Shown here: positions 26,468-35,843 of the stretch, one piece after another | Numbering within the stretch: the stretch's first letter is position 1 | Layout of the letters: each line of letters begins with the position of its first letter | NCBI GenBank assembly: GCA_017449765.1 | Contig: JAFTFE010000017.1 | Location: 1-52,411 of the forward strand | Source of the DNA: Lachnospiraceae bacterium | GTDB taxonomy: Bacteria; Bacillota; Clostridia; Lachnospirales; Lachnospiraceae | DNA length: 52,411 nt | Direction: 5' to 3' | Made by a program: the position numbers and the translations under genes | Notes under the pieces: model-generated | Seen by the model: only the letters and a program-made list of their open reading frames with translations | Told to the model about the DNA's origin: nothing | Database searches by the model: none

Positions 26468-27142
26468 ATGAAAAATAAAAATGAAGCCGTTGTAATATTC
26501 AGCGGAGGTCAGGACAGTACAACCTGCCTGATGTGGGCGAAGAAAGAATACAAAAAGGTTTATGCAATATCCTTTGATTATAATCAGAAACACAAGAAGG
26601 AGCTTGAATGTGCAAAAAATATATGTGATGAGCTTGGCGTGGAACATCATATACTTGATATGAATCTGCTTAATCAGCTTGCACCTAATTCACTTACGAG
26701 AAGTGATATAGAGGTTGATGCTTCTTCACCTGAGGATGGAACACCACCAAATTCATTTGTGGATGGCAGGAATATGGTGTTCATATTATTTGGTGCAATA
26801 TTTGCGAAGCAAAAAGGCGTAACCGATATAATAACCGGAGTGTCACAGAGTGATTTTTCAGGATATCCGGATTGCAGAGATATATTTATCAAGTCTATGA
26901 ATGTGACGATTAATCTTGCTATGGATTATGAGTTTGACATAATTACGCCTCTTATGTGGATTGATAAGGAGGCTACATGGGAACTTGCTGATAATCTTGG
27001 AGGATTTGACTTAGTAAGAAATAAGACTCTTACATGCTACAACGGTATAATGGGCGATGGATGTGGAAACTGCCCGGCATGTAAGCTTCGTAAGAGGGGA
27101 CTGGAGGCATATCTTGGAAAAAAGACTACTCTTCATAATTAA
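26468..27142 (+). CDS. queC: 7-cyano-7-deazaguanine (preQ0) synthase
   Basis: 224 aa. ATP-dependent conversion of CDG to preQ0. PP-loop [11 protein letters not shown] near the N-terminus, [14 protein letters not shown], and C-terminal zinc Cys in [24 protein letters not shown]. It completes preQ0 synthesis; queF and the later tgt/queA steps are not in this window. Its 3' end overlaps the next gene by 29 bp. Confidence 0.96.
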   Translation: MKNKNEAVVIFSGGQDSTTCLMWAKKEYKKVYAISFDYNQKHKKELECAKNICDELGVEHHILDMNLLNQLAPNSLTRSDIEVDASSPEDGTPPNSFVDGRNMVFILFGAIFAKQKGVTDIITGVSQSDFSGYPDCRDIFIKSMNVTINLAMDYEFDIITPLMWIDKEATWELADNLGGFDLVRNKTLTCYNGIMGDGCGNCPACKLRKRGLEAYLGKKTTLHN

Positions 27143-28094
27143 TCCAAATGCAGGCAGAACTGCTATAAAAAATGATTTGTTTGAGATAATATTGATATTT
27201 TCAAGGGCGGGATATGAGGTAACAACATATCCTACAAAGGATGCAGGGGACGCAGAAAGAAAAGTTATAGCGGATGGCTCAAAGTATGATTTGATTGTAT
27301 GTGCGGGCGGAGACGGAACACTTGAAAACACTGTAAGCGGATATATGAAGATGGGTGATGATAAAGTTTCGCTTGGCTATATTCCATGTGGTTCTACAAA
27401 TGATTTTGCAAGAACAGTAGCCATACCTCCAAATAAAATCCAAGCAGCGAAAGATATCGTAGAGGGCAGCCCTAAGTGTCTTGATGTAGGTCAGTTTGCA
27501 GATAAATATTTCATATATATAGCATCATTTGGAGTATTTACTGAAGTGTCATATGGTACTGACCAGTCACTTAAAAAGGTGATGGGACATGCTGCTTATG
27601 TGATTGAGGGAATAAAGGATTTAGCAAATATTAAGGCTTACAAATTAGAGGCCGATTTTGATGGAAAATCAGTATCCGGAGAATTTATATTTGGAATGAT
27701 AACAAATTCTTTATCTGTCGGCGGATTCAAACTCAGAGGAAGTAAGCATGTAGTGTTAGATGACGGAAAATTTGACTGCCTGTTGGTTAGAAAACCGGAA
27801 AACGTTACTGATGTGCAGAGAATACTCACACAGGTTCTTACAAATAATATAGAAGACAAGGATGAAATATTTTATATAACAAAGGCTTCAAAAGTAGTAA
27901 TAAAATCAGAGGAAGCAATAAAATGGACTTTGGATGGAGAATTCGGTGGCGAGTTAAATGATGTTACCATTATAAATCACCAAAAAGTATTGAATCTTTG
28001 TCTCAATGGTGAATACTCTCTTGATGAGGCAGAAGAATCTGACGAAAGTACATTTGCTGATTATGGTGATGATTTTGAAGACGGCTGGGATTAG
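27114..28094 (+). CDS. YegS/DgkB-type diacylglycerol or lipid kinase
   Basis: 326 aa. Nucleotide-binding motifs [33 protein letters not shown] and [11 protein letters not shown] identify the diacylglycerol-kinase catalytic family, which phosphorylates membrane lipids. A TTG start at 27114 is preferred because GGAGG lies 6 nt upstream and the conserved domain begins a few residues later; it then overlaps queC by 29 bp. An acidic tail ([23 protein letters not shown]-like) is unusual and probably disordered. Substrate is unknown. Confidence 0.88.
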   Translation: MEKRLLFIINPNAGRTAIKNDLFEIILIFSRAGYEVTTYPTKDAGDAERKVIADGSKYDLIVCAGGDGTLENTVSGYMKMGDDKVSLGYIPCGSTNDFARTVAIPPNKIQAAKDIVEGSPKCLDVGQFADKYFIYIASFGVFTEVSYGTDQSLKKVMGHAAYVIEGIKDLANIKAYKLEADFDGKSVSGEFIFGMITNSLSVGGFKLRGSKHVVLDDGKFDCLLVRKPENVTDVQRILTQVLTNNIEDKDEIFYITKASKVVIKSEEAIKWTLDGEFGGELNDVTIINHQKVLNLCLNGEYSLDEAEESDESTFADYGDDFEDGWD

Positions 28095-28107
28095 AATATG
28101 AATTAAA

Positions 28108-28151
28108 ACCCTATTATACGCATATAATGTCGTTAATAGGGCTTTTTCTTT
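28108..28151 (+). terminator. Terminator after the lipid kinase
   Basis: CCCTATTA / TAATAGGG stem followed by CTTTTTCTTT. Confidence 0.8.
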
Positions 28152-28177
28152 ACATTTTCCATAATTTGCCGTATAAT
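28149..28177 (+). promoter_or_regulatory. glmM promoter
   Basis: TTTACA (28149-28154), 17 nt, TATAAT (28172-28177); start near 28184. The -35 overlaps the T-tract of the preceding terminator. Confidence 0.75.
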
Positions 28178-28215
28178 TATAATGTTATATTGTGTCGAAA
28201 GGAGTTCTCAGTCAA

Positions 28216-29571
28216 ATGGGAAAATATTTTGGAACAGATGGCTTCAGGGGAGAAGCTAATGTAGATTTAACGGTTGAACACGCATATAAGGTAGGAAGAT
28301 ATTTGGGATATTATTTTTCTAAAGATAAGAAGGATGATGACAGGCCGAGGATTGTAATCGGTAAGGACACAAGACGTTCAAGTTATATGTTTGAATACGC
28401 ACTTGTTGCAGGGCTTACTTCAAGTGGTGCAGATGTATATCTGATGCATGTAACACCTACACCAAGTGTATCCTATATTGTACGTTCAGATGAGTTTGAC
28501 TGTGGTATAATGATATCTGCAAGCCACAATCCGTATTATGATAACGGAATAAAGGTAATTAATTCACATGGAGCTAAGATGGATGCGTCCGTGGAGGCTG
28601 AGATAGAAAGATATATTGACGGTGAGATTCCTGAGATACCGTTTGCAACTAAGGACAAAATCGGAAGAACTACGGATTATTCGATGGGAAGAAACCGATA
28701 CATAGGATACCTTATGACCCTTCCGACAAGAGCGTTCAAGAATCTTAAAGTGGGACTTGACTGTTCCAACGGTGCGGCATCAACCATAGCTAAGGCTGTA
28801 TTTGATGCATTAGGTGCAAAGACATATGTTATTAATAATCAACCTGACGGAACAAATATAAATGATAATTGCGGCTCCACACATATTGAGGTTTTGCAGA
28901 AGTATGTGGTTGATAACAATCTTGATGTTGGATTTGCTTATGACGGCGATGCAGACAGGTGTCTGGCAGTTGATGAGAAAGGAAATTTGGTCGATGGAGA
29001 CCATATATTATACATATGTGGTAAGTATCTTCGTGACAAGGGACATCTTGCCAATGACACGGTAGTAACTACCGTTATGTCCAATCTTGGACTATATAAG
29101 GCATTTGATGCTGAAGGAATAAAGTATGAGAAAACCGCTGTCGGAGATAAATATGTATATGAATGCATGATGGATAAAGGTTATATGCTCGGGGGAGAAC
29201 AGAGCGGTCATATAATATTCGCCAAGAATGCAAGAACCGGTGACGGTGTGCTAACCTCACTTAAACTTATGGAAGTTATGGTTGAGGGTAAATGCGCAAT
29301 GTCAGAACTTTCAAGAGGTCTTACGATATATCCTCAGCTTCTTGTAAATGTGAAGGTCAAGAGCAAACCTGAGGTAATGAAGGATGCAGATGTATTAGCA
29401 GCTGCCAAAGAAGTTGAGAAAACACTTGGTGATGACGGAAGAGTGTTACTTCGTGAAAGTGGTACAGAGCCTGTTATAAGAGTTATGGTTGAGGCAGAGA
29501 CTGATGATATATGTAAAGAATGTGTAGATAAAATTGTAAAAGTTATAAAAGAAAAGGGATATGAGCTATAA
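28216..29571 (+). CDS. glmM: Phosphoglucosamine mutase
   Basis: 451 aa. Interconverts glucosamine-6-P and -1-P for cell-wall UDP-GlcNAc. The phosphoserine is Ser103 in ISASHNPYYDNGIK, Mg loop DGDADRCLAVD and sugar loop GGEQSGHIIF are present, and the C-terminus has the phosphate-binding RESGTEPVIRVM. ATG at 28216 is chosen because homologues begin MGKYFGTDGFRGEAN; AAAGGAG is 11 nt upstream. Followed 20 bp later by surface sugar genes. Confidence 0.96.
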   Translation: MGKYFGTDGFRGEANVDLTVEHAYKVGRYLGYYFSKDKKDDDRPRIVIGKDTRRSSYMFEYALVAGLTSSGADVYLMHVTPTPSVSYIVRSDEFDCGIMISASHNPYYDNGIKVINSHGAKMDASVEAEIERYIDGEIPEIPFATKDKIGRTTDYSMGRNRYIGYLMTLPTRAFKNLKVGLDCSNGAASTIAKAVFDALGAKTYVINNQPDGTNINDNCGSTHIEVLQKYVVDNNLDVGFAYDGDADRCLAVDEKGNLVDGDHILYICGKYLRDKGHLANDTVVTTVMSNLGLYKAFDAEGIKYEKTAVGDKYVYECMMDKGYMLGGEQSGHIIFAKNARTGDGVLTSLKLMEVMVEGKCAMSELSRGLTIYPQLLVNVKVKSKPEVMKDADVLAAAKEVEKTLGDDGRVLLRESGTEPVIRVMVEAETDDICKECVDKIVKVIKEKGYEL

Positions 29572-29591
29572 TAAATATCCAAAGGATAATC

Positions 29592-31016
29592 ATGAAAAGA
29601 AATCTTAGAAAATTAGAAACAAGTATATTATTTATAATAAGGTTAGCGCTTAATTTTCTGCTGTTTTTTGTATTTTACGGTATGTACGCAAGAACCAACT
29701 GGCAGTTGTTTAATCTTTCAAGAACATCTGCAGTAACGATTGCAACATATATTGTAGTATCATATATGTTTGCAAATATTTACGGGCGGTATGATATTGG
29801 TAAAAGAAAAAGCAGACCTATAGTACATTCATTGTTTTTGGCATCGATATTCACTGATTTGCTTACATTACTTATGCTGTCCATAATGAATACAAATGCA
29901 TTGAATAATAAATCCTTCGTGATTGAGCAGCCTTTTTTACTGATACCGATATTGATTATACAGTATATCATAATATGGATATTTGCCTATGGCGGTAATA
30001 AATTATATTTTATGATTTATGAGCCTGAGAAGTGTATGATTATTACTTCTTCACAAAGGAGTCTTAATGAGGTAATTGTCGGAATAAGAAAATATAAGCT
30101 TCAGTATAAAATCAGCATTATAGCGGATTATCGGGATAAAGAACTAAAGAAATATATAAACTGTCATGATACAATATTCATATATGATGTACCGATAAGA
30201 GAACGTACCGAGATTATAGAATTCTGTTATCAGAATATGAAGAATGTATATTTCAACCCGGATATGCATGATGTTGTTGAAAAAAATGCACATCATCTGC
30301 TTTTGGATGATTTGTCAATGTATGGTAATTATTCAAAAGGTCTTACTTTGGAACAAAGGGCAATTAAGAGAGTGGAGGATATAATCATATCGATTATTGC
30401 ATTGGTTGTAACCTCACCGCTTCTTCTGATAGCTGCAATATTAATTAAGACAGAGGATAAAGGAAGTATAATATTTAAGCAGAACCGTGCAACAAGAAAC
30501 GGAAAGATATTCTCTGTATATAAGTTAAGAACGATGCGCGAAGATGTAGAGAATTATTCCGCTATCGAGGATGATGAAAGAGTTACCAAAGTGGGACGTG
30601 TACTTCGAAAATACCGTATAGATGAGTTGCCACAGTTCTTTAATGTATTAAAAGGTGATATGAGTGTCGTGGGTCCGCGACCTGAGATGTTGGCGAATAT
30701 ATTCAATTATACGACTGTACTTCCTGCGTTTGAATACAGATTAAGAGTAAAAGCGGGAATTACCGGATATGCACAGATTGCAGGAAAATATAATACATCA
30801 CCAAGAGATAAGCTTATATTGGATTTAATGTATATTGAAGAATATAGTATGTGGCTTGACATAAAGCTTTTATTTCAGACATTCATTGTAATATTAAAGA
30901 GAGATAGTACGGAGGCATTTAAAGAAGAGAAGCTGCTGTTTAATGAGTACAGCGAAGATAAGGCGATTACTTCTGAAATGATAGAAAAAGAATTAAATAA
31001 AAAGGTGGAAGGTTAA
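29592..31016 (+). CDS. Polyprenyl glycosylphosphotransferase (bacterial sugar transferase)
   Basis: 474 aa. WbaP/WcaJ-type initiator that loads the first sugar phosphate onto undecaprenyl phosphate for exo- or capsular polysaccharide. Four N-terminal membrane helices (about 12-30, 42-62, 78-100, 110-132) and a cytoplasmic middle domain precede the catalytic domain (about 250-465), with a re-entrant helix near 258-278 and motifs FKQNRATRNGKIFSVYKLRTM and YRIDELPQFFNVLKGDMSVVGPRPE. No glycosyltransferase cluster follows, only rfbD one base later. Confidence 0.92.
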   Translation: MKRNLRKLETSILFIIRLALNFLLFFVFYGMYARTNWQLFNLSRTSAVTIATYIVVSYMFANIYGRYDIGKRKSRPIVHSLFLASIFTDLLTLLMLSIMNTNALNNKSFVIEQPFLLIPILIIQYIIIWIFAYGGNKLYFMIYEPEKCMIITSSQRSLNEVIVGIRKYKLQYKISIIADYRDKELKKYINCHDTIFIYDVPIRERTEIIEFCYQNMKNVYFNPDMHDVVEKNAHHLLLDDLSMYGNYSKGLTLEQRAIKRVEDIIISIIALVVTSPLLLIAAILIKTEDKGSIIFKQNRATRNGKIFSVYKLRTMREDVENYSAIEDDERVTKVGRVLRKYRIDELPQFFNVLKGDMSVVGPRPEMLANIFNYTTVLPAFEYRLRVKAGITGYAQIAGKYNTSPRDKLILDLMYIEEYSMWLDIKLLFQTFIVILKRDSTEAFKEEKLLFNEYSEDKAITSEMIEKELNKKVEG

Positions 31017-31017
31017 A

Positions 31018-31863
31018 ATGAAGAAAATTCTTGTAACAGGTTGTAACGGTCAGCTTGGAAGAGCAATAAATAAGGAGTATGAAAATGAAGCGGCGGAGCT
31101 TATTAATACAGATGTAGCAGAACTTGATATAACCGATATTAAGGCTGTTATGGATTTTATTAATGATAAAAAGCCTGACGTGATTATAAATTGTGCTGCT
31201 CATACAAATGTAAATCTATGTGAATCTCAATGGGATCTCGCTTACAAGATTAATGCTATAGGACCGAGAAACTTAAGTATTGCTGCAACAGCTATAGGTG
31301 CAAAGCTAATCCATGTGTCTACAGATTATGTGTTTGACGGAACAGCTGATACACCTTATGATGAATTCGCACCTGTAGCGCCTCTTGGAGCATATGGTAA
31401 GACGAAGCTCGAGGGTGAGAATTATGTAAAGCAGTTTGCAAAGAGATTCTTTATTGTAAGAACTGCATGGCTGTATGGTGATGGTAAGAATTTTGTTAAA
31501 ACCATGATTAACCTGGGCAAGGAAAAGGGCGAGGTTGGAGTTGTTGCTGATCAGATAGGCTCACCGACAAGTGCGAAGGAACTTGCAAAAGCTATTCATG
31601 TTCTTGAACCAACAGATAATTATGGGGTATTTCACGGGACTTGTGAAGGTTACTGCTCATGGGCTGATTTTGCAGAAAAGATATTTGAATATGCCGGAAT
31701 GGATGTAAAGGTGAACAGACTTCGTACAGAAGATTATCCTACTCCTGCCAAAAGACCTGCGTATTCAGTTCTTGACAACTATATGTTAAGACTTACAACT
31801 GATTTCCAGTTCTCTAAGTGGGAAGATGCATTAAAAGAATATTTTGATGAAAATAAATGTTGA
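31018..31863 (+). CDS. rfbD: dTDP-4-dehydrorhamnose reductase
   Basis: 281 aa. NADPH-dependent last step of dTDP-L-rhamnose synthesis. GCNGQLGRAI nucleotide loop, STDYVFDGT and the YGKTKLEGE catalytic Tyr/Lys pair are intact. It is translationally coupled to the sugar transferase (1-nt gap). rfbABC are not in this window, so they must lie elsewhere or this orphan acts with another locus. Confidence 0.93.
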   Translation: MKKILVTGCNGQLGRAINKEYENEAAELINTDVAELDITDIKAVMDFINDKKPDVIINCAAHTNVNLCESQWDLAYKINAIGPRNLSIAATAIGAKLIHVSTDYVFDGTADTPYDEFAPVAPLGAYGKTKLEGENYVKQFAKRFFIVRTAWLYGDGKNFVKTMINLGKEKGEVGVVADQIGSPTSAKELAKAIHVLEPTDNYGVFHGTCEGYCSWADFAEKIFEYAGMDVKVNRLRTEDYPTPAKRPAYSVLDNYMLRLTTDFQFSKWEDALKEYFDENKC

Positions 31864-31888
31864 CTTTTGTTGAATGCGGGCATATAAT
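31860..31888 (+). promoter_or_regulatory. Predicted feo promoter 1, overlapping the rfbD stop
   Basis: TTGACT (31860-31865), 17 nt, TATAAT (31883-31888); start near 31895, inside the first dyad. A second, weaker candidate is TTGAAT (31985)...TATAGT (32010), with 19-nt spacing and the second dyad over its -35. Confidence 0.55.
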
Positions 31889-31892
31889 ATTA

Positions 31893-31936
31893 GCCGAAGT
31901 TAGTTAATTTTAACTAATTTCGGCTTTTATTATTTT
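31893..31936 (+). terminator. Hairpin with T-tract: rfbD terminator, possibly also a regulatory site
   Basis: GCCGAA-GTTAGTTAA / TTAACTAA-TTTCGGC stem followed by TTTTATTATTTTT. It holds operator-like dyad 1. Confidence 0.65.
31900..31917. promoter_or_regulatory. Candidate metalloregulator box 1 (feo)
   Basis: TTAGTTAATTTTAACTAA. It shares TTAGTT-6 nt-AACTAA with box 2. The pattern resembles DtxR/IdeR-type iron boxes. Confidence 0.5.
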
Positions 31937-31978
31937 TAGAATAGCATTTATGCAATTCTAATTTTTTTGAAGATAGGG

Positions 31979-31996
31979 TTAGTTTTGAATAACTAA
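31979..31996. promoter_or_regulatory. Candidate metalloregulator box 2 (feo)
   Basis: TTAGTTTTGAATAACTAA, the same TTAGTT-6 nt-AACTAA form, 39 bp before the feoA start. Confidence 0.55.
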
Positions 31997-32034
31997 CAAT
32001 TTGTATTCATATAGTAGAAATGGAGGGGATAATG

Positions 32035-32244
32035 ATGCCGCTTACATTTGCAGACGAAAGAGAAGAAAAAGAGATAGTAAGGCTTGCGGGAACAAAAGAA
32101 GTCAGACAGCATCTTGCCGATTTAGGCTTCAGTGTGGGAAGTAAGATAACAGTTGTTTCCAAAATCGGTCAGAATATGATAGTGAAGGTCAAGGGCGCAA
32201 GCATTGCACTTAGTAAGGAATTAGCTAATAAGATTATGGTTTAA
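32035..32244 (+). CDS. feoA: FeoA domain protein
   Basis: 69 aa. SH3-like FeoA fold (TKEVRQHLADLGFSVGSKITVVSKIGQNMIVKVKGASIALSKELANKIMV) that works with FeoB in Fe(II) uptake. ATG at 32035 is preferred over 32032 by spacing from GGAGGGG. First of two FeoA genes in tandem, a common clostridial arrangement. Confidence 0.92.
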   Translation: MPLTFADEREEKEIVRLAGTKEVRQHLADLGFSVGSKITVVSKIGQNMIVKVKGASIALSKELANKIMV

Positions 32245-32272
32245 TCTTTAAATATTATAAGGAGGAACAAAG

Positions 32273-32491
32273 ATGGTACTCAAAGATGTTAAGGTCGGCG
32301 AATCTGTTAAGGTTGTTAAGGTAACAGGTGAAGGACCGGTTAGACGCCGTATCATGGATATGGGCATTACAAAGGGCGTTGAAATATACGTTCGTAAGGT
32401 TGCGCCTTTAGGTGATCCTATGGAGCTTACTGTACGTGGTTACGAGCTTTCCGTTCGTAAAGCTGATGCAGAGATGATAGTTGTTGAATAA
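32273..32491 (+). CDS. feoA: FeoA domain protein (second copy)
   Basis: 72 aa. FeoA with GPVRRRIMDMGITKGVEIYVRKVAPLGDPMELTVRGYELSVRKADAEMI, clearly distinct from the first copy. AAGGAGG precedes it. 28 bp after the first feoA and 52 bp before feoB. Confidence 0.93.
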   Translation: MVLKDVKVGESVKVVKVTGEGPVRRRIMDMGITKGVEIYVRKVAPLGDPMELTVRGYELSVRKADAEMIVVE

Positions 32492-32543
32492 TCCTTGGAT
32501 TATTACATGGCTTTTAGTGATTTTGAAAGGAGAAATATAAAAA

Positions 32544-34850
32544 ATGTCAATTAAGATTGCACTTGCCGGCAATCCTAACTGTGGTAAGACTACATTATTT
32601 AATGCTCTTACCGGTGCTAACCAGTATGTCGGTAACTGGCCGGGTGTTACGGTCGAAAAGAAAGAAGGAAAGATAAAAGGTCATAAGGATGTTATACTTC
32701 AGGATTTACCGGGTATTTATTCTTTATCACCATATACATTGGAAGAGGTTGTATCACGTACATATCTTGTAAATGAGAAACCTGACGCTATACTTAATAT
32801 CGTTGATGGTACCAACATTGAGCGTAACTTATATCTTTCAACACAGCTTATAGAACTTGGAATTCCTGTTGTAATGGCAGTTAATATGATGGATTTGGTT
32901 CGTAAGAACGGCGATAAGATTGATACTGCCAAGCTCAGTAAGGAATTAGGTTGTGAGGTTGTTGAAATCAGTGCTTTAAAGAATGATGGAACGGATGCGG
33001 CTATAGAGAAAGCCATTAAGGCTGCTGAGTCCAAGAAGGCCGTGGCTATTCCTGCTACATTTGAGGAAAAGGTTGAGACTGCTGTAAGTTCAATCAAAGA
33101 GAGCATACAGGGAAGCATAGATGATAAGCTTGCACGCTGGTATGCAATCAAGGTATTTGAGAGAGATGAGAAGATTATAGAGTCACTTAAGCTTTCAGAT
33201 TCTCAAAAGAAGAGTATTGAGGATACTATCGTAGCTGTTGAGAAAGAACTTGACGATGATTCCGAGAGTATCATAACTAATGAGAGATATAATTATATCA
33301 GTAAGATAATTACAGGCTCTGTTAAGAAGAAAAAAGGCTCTGACAAGATGACGGTATCAGACAAGATTGATAAGATAGTTACCAACAGAATCTTAGGTCT
33401 TCCTATATTCGCACTTGTAATGTTCCTTATATATGCTATCGCAATGGGCGGTTGGAAGGTTTCAATCGGTACTGCGGCAACAGACTTTACCAATGATGTA
33501 ATCTTCGGAGAATGGGTTCCGAATCTCTTTGATAAGATTTTAAGTGCACTTAATGTTGCGGATGATACATGGTTATACGGTTTGATTCAGGATGGTATCG
33601 TAGCCGGATTCGGTGCGGTTATCGGATTCGTACCACAGATGCTTGTATTGTTCCTGCTCTTATCAATCCTTGAGGATATCGGTTATATGTCACGTGTGGC
33701 TTTCGTTATGGACCGTATCTTCCGTCAGTTCGGACTTTCAGGTAAGAGCTTCATACCTGTCCTTGTAGCAACAGGATGTGGTGTTCCGGGTATCATGGCT
33801 TCACGTACTATCGAGAATGACCGTGACCGTAAGATGACAATTATGACTACAACTTTTATACCTTGTGGTGCCAAGCTTCCGATTATCGGACTTATCGCAG
33901 GTGCGATATTCAATGAGTCACCTGCCATAGCAGCTTCATCATACTTTATAGGTATAGGTTCAATTATTTTATCAGGTATCATACTTAAGAAGTTTAAGGC
34001 ATTTGCAGGCGAGCCTGCACCATTCGTTATGGAGCTTCCTGCATATCATGTACCATCAGTCGGAAATGTACTCCGTGCAACTTGGGAGCGTGGATGGTCA
34101 TTCATCAAGAGAGCTTCATCAGTTATTGTAATTTCATCAATAATTATTTGGTTCTTCTCAAGCTTCGGAAGTATAAACGGACACTTCGGTATGGTTGATA
34201 ATATGTTTGAGGATGAAAGTATAGTAACAGATGCTGAACTTGAGAAAATCGCTGATAAAATGGATATAACAAATGACGCCGGAGAGATTGATGCAGATGA
34301 GGTTACACCTATGGATGCTTCACTTCTTGCTAAGGTTGGTAATGGCGCAGCTGTAATATTCAAGCCGCTTGGATTCGGTTCATGGAAACCTACAGTTGCA
34401 ACAGTAACAGGTCTTGTAGCTAAGGAAGAAGTTGTAGGTACATTCGGTGTACTTTATAACTATGATGATCAGGACGGCGAGGAAGAGCTTGAAGAAAACG
34501 GTGATCAGATCTGGGATAGAGTTGCAGAGGATTACACTCCGCTCTCAGCATTCGCATTTATGATATTTAACTTACTTTGTGCACCGTGTTTTGCAGCTAT
34601 AGGTGCGATAAAGAGAGAGATGAACAATGCAAAATGGACTTGGGCTGCTATAGGATATATGTGCTTATGGGCTTATGTACTTGCACTTATCGTATATCAG
34701 ATTGGCAGACTTATCGCAGACGGCGTATTCGGATTTGGTACTGTAGTAGCATTCGCATTAGTAATCGCCCTTATTTATCTCTTGTTCCGTAAGGGATATA
34801 AGCCGGATGATTCAGTGCATGCAGTAACAAGTGTAGATGCAGCAAAATAA
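32544..34850 (+). CDS. feoB: Ferrous iron transport protein B
   Basis: 768 aa. G-protein-gated Fe(II) importer. The N-terminal GTPase has G1 GNPNCGKTTLFN (9-20), the switch segment VGNWPGVTVEK, G3 DLPG and G4 NMMD. It is followed by a helical domain and two Gate-type membrane regions (conserved CGVPGIMASR and CGAKLPIIGL). Acidic inserts (about 555-590 and 640-660) are typical of clostridial FeoB. A terminator follows. Probably iron-repressed by the upstream dyads. Confidence 0.97.
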   Translation: MSIKIALAGNPNCGKTTLFNALTGANQYVGNWPGVTVEKKEGKIKGHKDVILQDLPGIYSLSPYTLEEVVSRTYLVNEKPDAILNIVDGTNIERNLYLSTQLIELGIPVVMAVNMMDLVRKNGDKIDTAKLSKELGCEVVEISALKNDGTDAAIEKAIKAAESKKAVAIPATFEEKVETAVSSIKESIQGSIDDKLARWYAIKVFERDEKIIESLKLSDSQKKSIEDTIVAVEKELDDDSESIITNERYNYISKIITGSVKKKKGSDKMTVSDKIDKIVTNRILGLPIFALVMFLIYAIAMGGWKVSIGTAATDFTNDVIFGEWVPNLFDKILSALNVADDTWLYGLIQDGIVAGFGAVIGFVPQMLVLFLLLSILEDIGYMSRVAFVMDRIFRQFGLSGKSFIPVLVATGCGVPGIMASRTIENDRDRKMTIMTTTFIPCGAKLPIIGLIAGAIFNESPAIAASSYFIGIGSIILSGIILKKFKAFAGEPAPFVMELPAYHVPSVGNVLRATWERGWSFIKRASSVIVISSIIIWFFSSFGSINGHFGMVDNMFEDESIVTDAELEKIADKMDITNDAGEIDADEVTPMDASLLAKVGNGAAVIFKPLGFGSWKPTVATVTGLVAKEEVVGTFGVLYNYDDQDGEEELEENGDQIWDRVAEDYTPLSAFAFMIFNLLCAPCFAAIGAIKREMNNAKWTWAAIGYMCLWAYVLALIVYQIGRLIADGVFGFGTVVAFALVIALIYLLFRKGYKPDDSVHAVTSVDAAK

Positions 34851-34885
34851 TTTACTCATAAATTTTTAGCCTAACTCACGAGGAC

Positions 34886-34920
34886 TCCGGACTTATCACA
34901 GGATAGGTCCGGAAGTTTTC
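34886..34920 (+). terminator. Terminator after feoB
   Basis: TCCGGAC / GTCCGGA stem with a 14-nt loop, followed by AGTTTTCT. Confidence 0.7.
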
Positions 34921-34999
34921 TATCTAAAAATATTTGCATAATATTCGTTTGAAAGCATAATAATGTTTAGAAATGTTTATATGATTTGGAGTTGATATT

Positions 35000-35188
35000 A
35001 TGGGCACAGTGATTGTTTTTTTAGCAGTTTTATTGATAGTGGGGCTTTGTATATGGGATATCGTTCGTTCTCATAAGAAAGAGTCCTCATGTGGCGGCTG
35101 TGAAGGTGGTTCCTGCACCGGATGCAGCGGATGTGGTGACGGTGAGATATTGGTTACGGTTAAACGCAGAAAAGAAAAAAGTGAATGA
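35000..35188 (+). CDS. FeoB-associated Cys-rich membrane protein
   Basis: 62 aa. One N-terminal membrane helix (about 3-22) followed by a Cys/Gly cluster (CGGCEGGSCTGCSGCG) with 6 Cys and a basic tail. This is the usual small partner of clostridial FeoB, thought to help gate or shuttle iron. Begins an apparent small operon of three metal-related genes. Confidence 0.9.
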   Translation: MGTVIVFLAVLLIVGLCIWDIVRSHKKESSCGGCEGGSCTGCSGCGDGEILVTVKRRKEKSE

Positions 35189-35213
35189 CGAAGCATTTTT
35201 AGGAGATAATAAT

Positions 35214-35468
35214 ATGTATAAGACGACAGCATCAGTTGATGGTATGATGTGTGATATGTGCGAGTCACATATTAATGAAATGATAAGAAAGAAATTTAAC
35301 GTCAAAAAGGTTTCTTCATCACACAAGAAAAATGAGACGGTTATTATAAGTGAAAGCCCTATCACTAAGGATGAGTTAGAGGCAGGACTTTCGGAAATGG
35401 GGTATCATTGTATTGATGCCAAAAGTGAGGAATATACGAAAAAAGGCTTATTTGGATTAGGCAGATAA
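35214..35468 (+). CDS. Heavy-metal-associated (HMA) domain protein
   Basis: 84 aa. VDGMMCDMCESHINEMIRKKF carries a CxxC as in copper chaperones, but MCDMCES departs from the usual GMTCxxC. The ferredoxin-like fold pattern continues with ESPITKDELEAGLSEMGYHC. ATG at 35214 follows AGGAGATAAT. Likely a cytoplasmic metal chaperone or redox-linked sensor. It sits 25 bp after the Cys-rich gene. Confidence 0.85.
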   Translation: MYKTTASVDGMMCDMCESHINEMIRKKFNVKKVSSSHKKNETVIISESPITKDELEAGLSEMGYHCIDAKSEEYTKKGLFGLGR

Positions 35469-35482
35469 CGGAGGGCATTAAT

Positions 35483-35818
35483 TTGAGTAAGATTAAGAGA
35501 ATTTATGCAAGCGAGATAGTTGCCGTACCATATACAGGCAGTGAGATACAAAACTTCGAACAGGGCGAAGCTTTCTGGGTATATGCAGTGGATGGTAAGA
35601 AGGTTGTTCGGACACAGATACTTTCTTTATATCCTAAGAATCTGACAGATGCTATAGACCAGCTTACACAGTGTGCAATAGATGTATTGATATGCAGAAA
35701 TTATGCCACCAAAGCTATGCTTGAGCTTAAAAAAGCAGGCTTTAAAATATATACCTTTGATGGTGGAGCAAAAGCTGCAGTCAATGCCTATGCAGAGGGA
35801 AAGTTGGAAAGCCTGTAG
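35483..35818 (+). CDS. NifX/NifB-type Fe-Mo cofactor-domain-like protein
   Basis: 111 aa. Weak resemblance to the RNase-H-like dinitrogenase iron-molybdenum-cofactor family: LTDAIDQLTQCAIDVLICRNYATKAMLELKKAGFKIYTFDGGAKAAVNAYAEGKL. No nitrogenase genes are near, so it is probably a metal-cluster-binding homologue. A TTG start at 35483 is chosen from CGGAGGG, 7 nt upstream. A terminator shared with the PilZ gene follows. Confidence 0.6.
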   Translation: MSKIKRIYASEIVAVPYTGSEIQNFEQGEAFWVYAVDGKKVVRTQILSLYPKNLTDAIDQLTQCAIDVLICRNYATKAMLELKKAGFKIYTFDGGAKAAVNAYAEGKLESL

Positions 35819-35843
35819 CTTATAAGACTTAAATGCAGACAAT

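Noticed and set aside
35091-35213. In-frame extension of the HMA protein upstream of 35214
   Set aside because: It overlaps the Cys-rich protein gene in another frame, and the AGGAGATAAT site fits ATG 35214.
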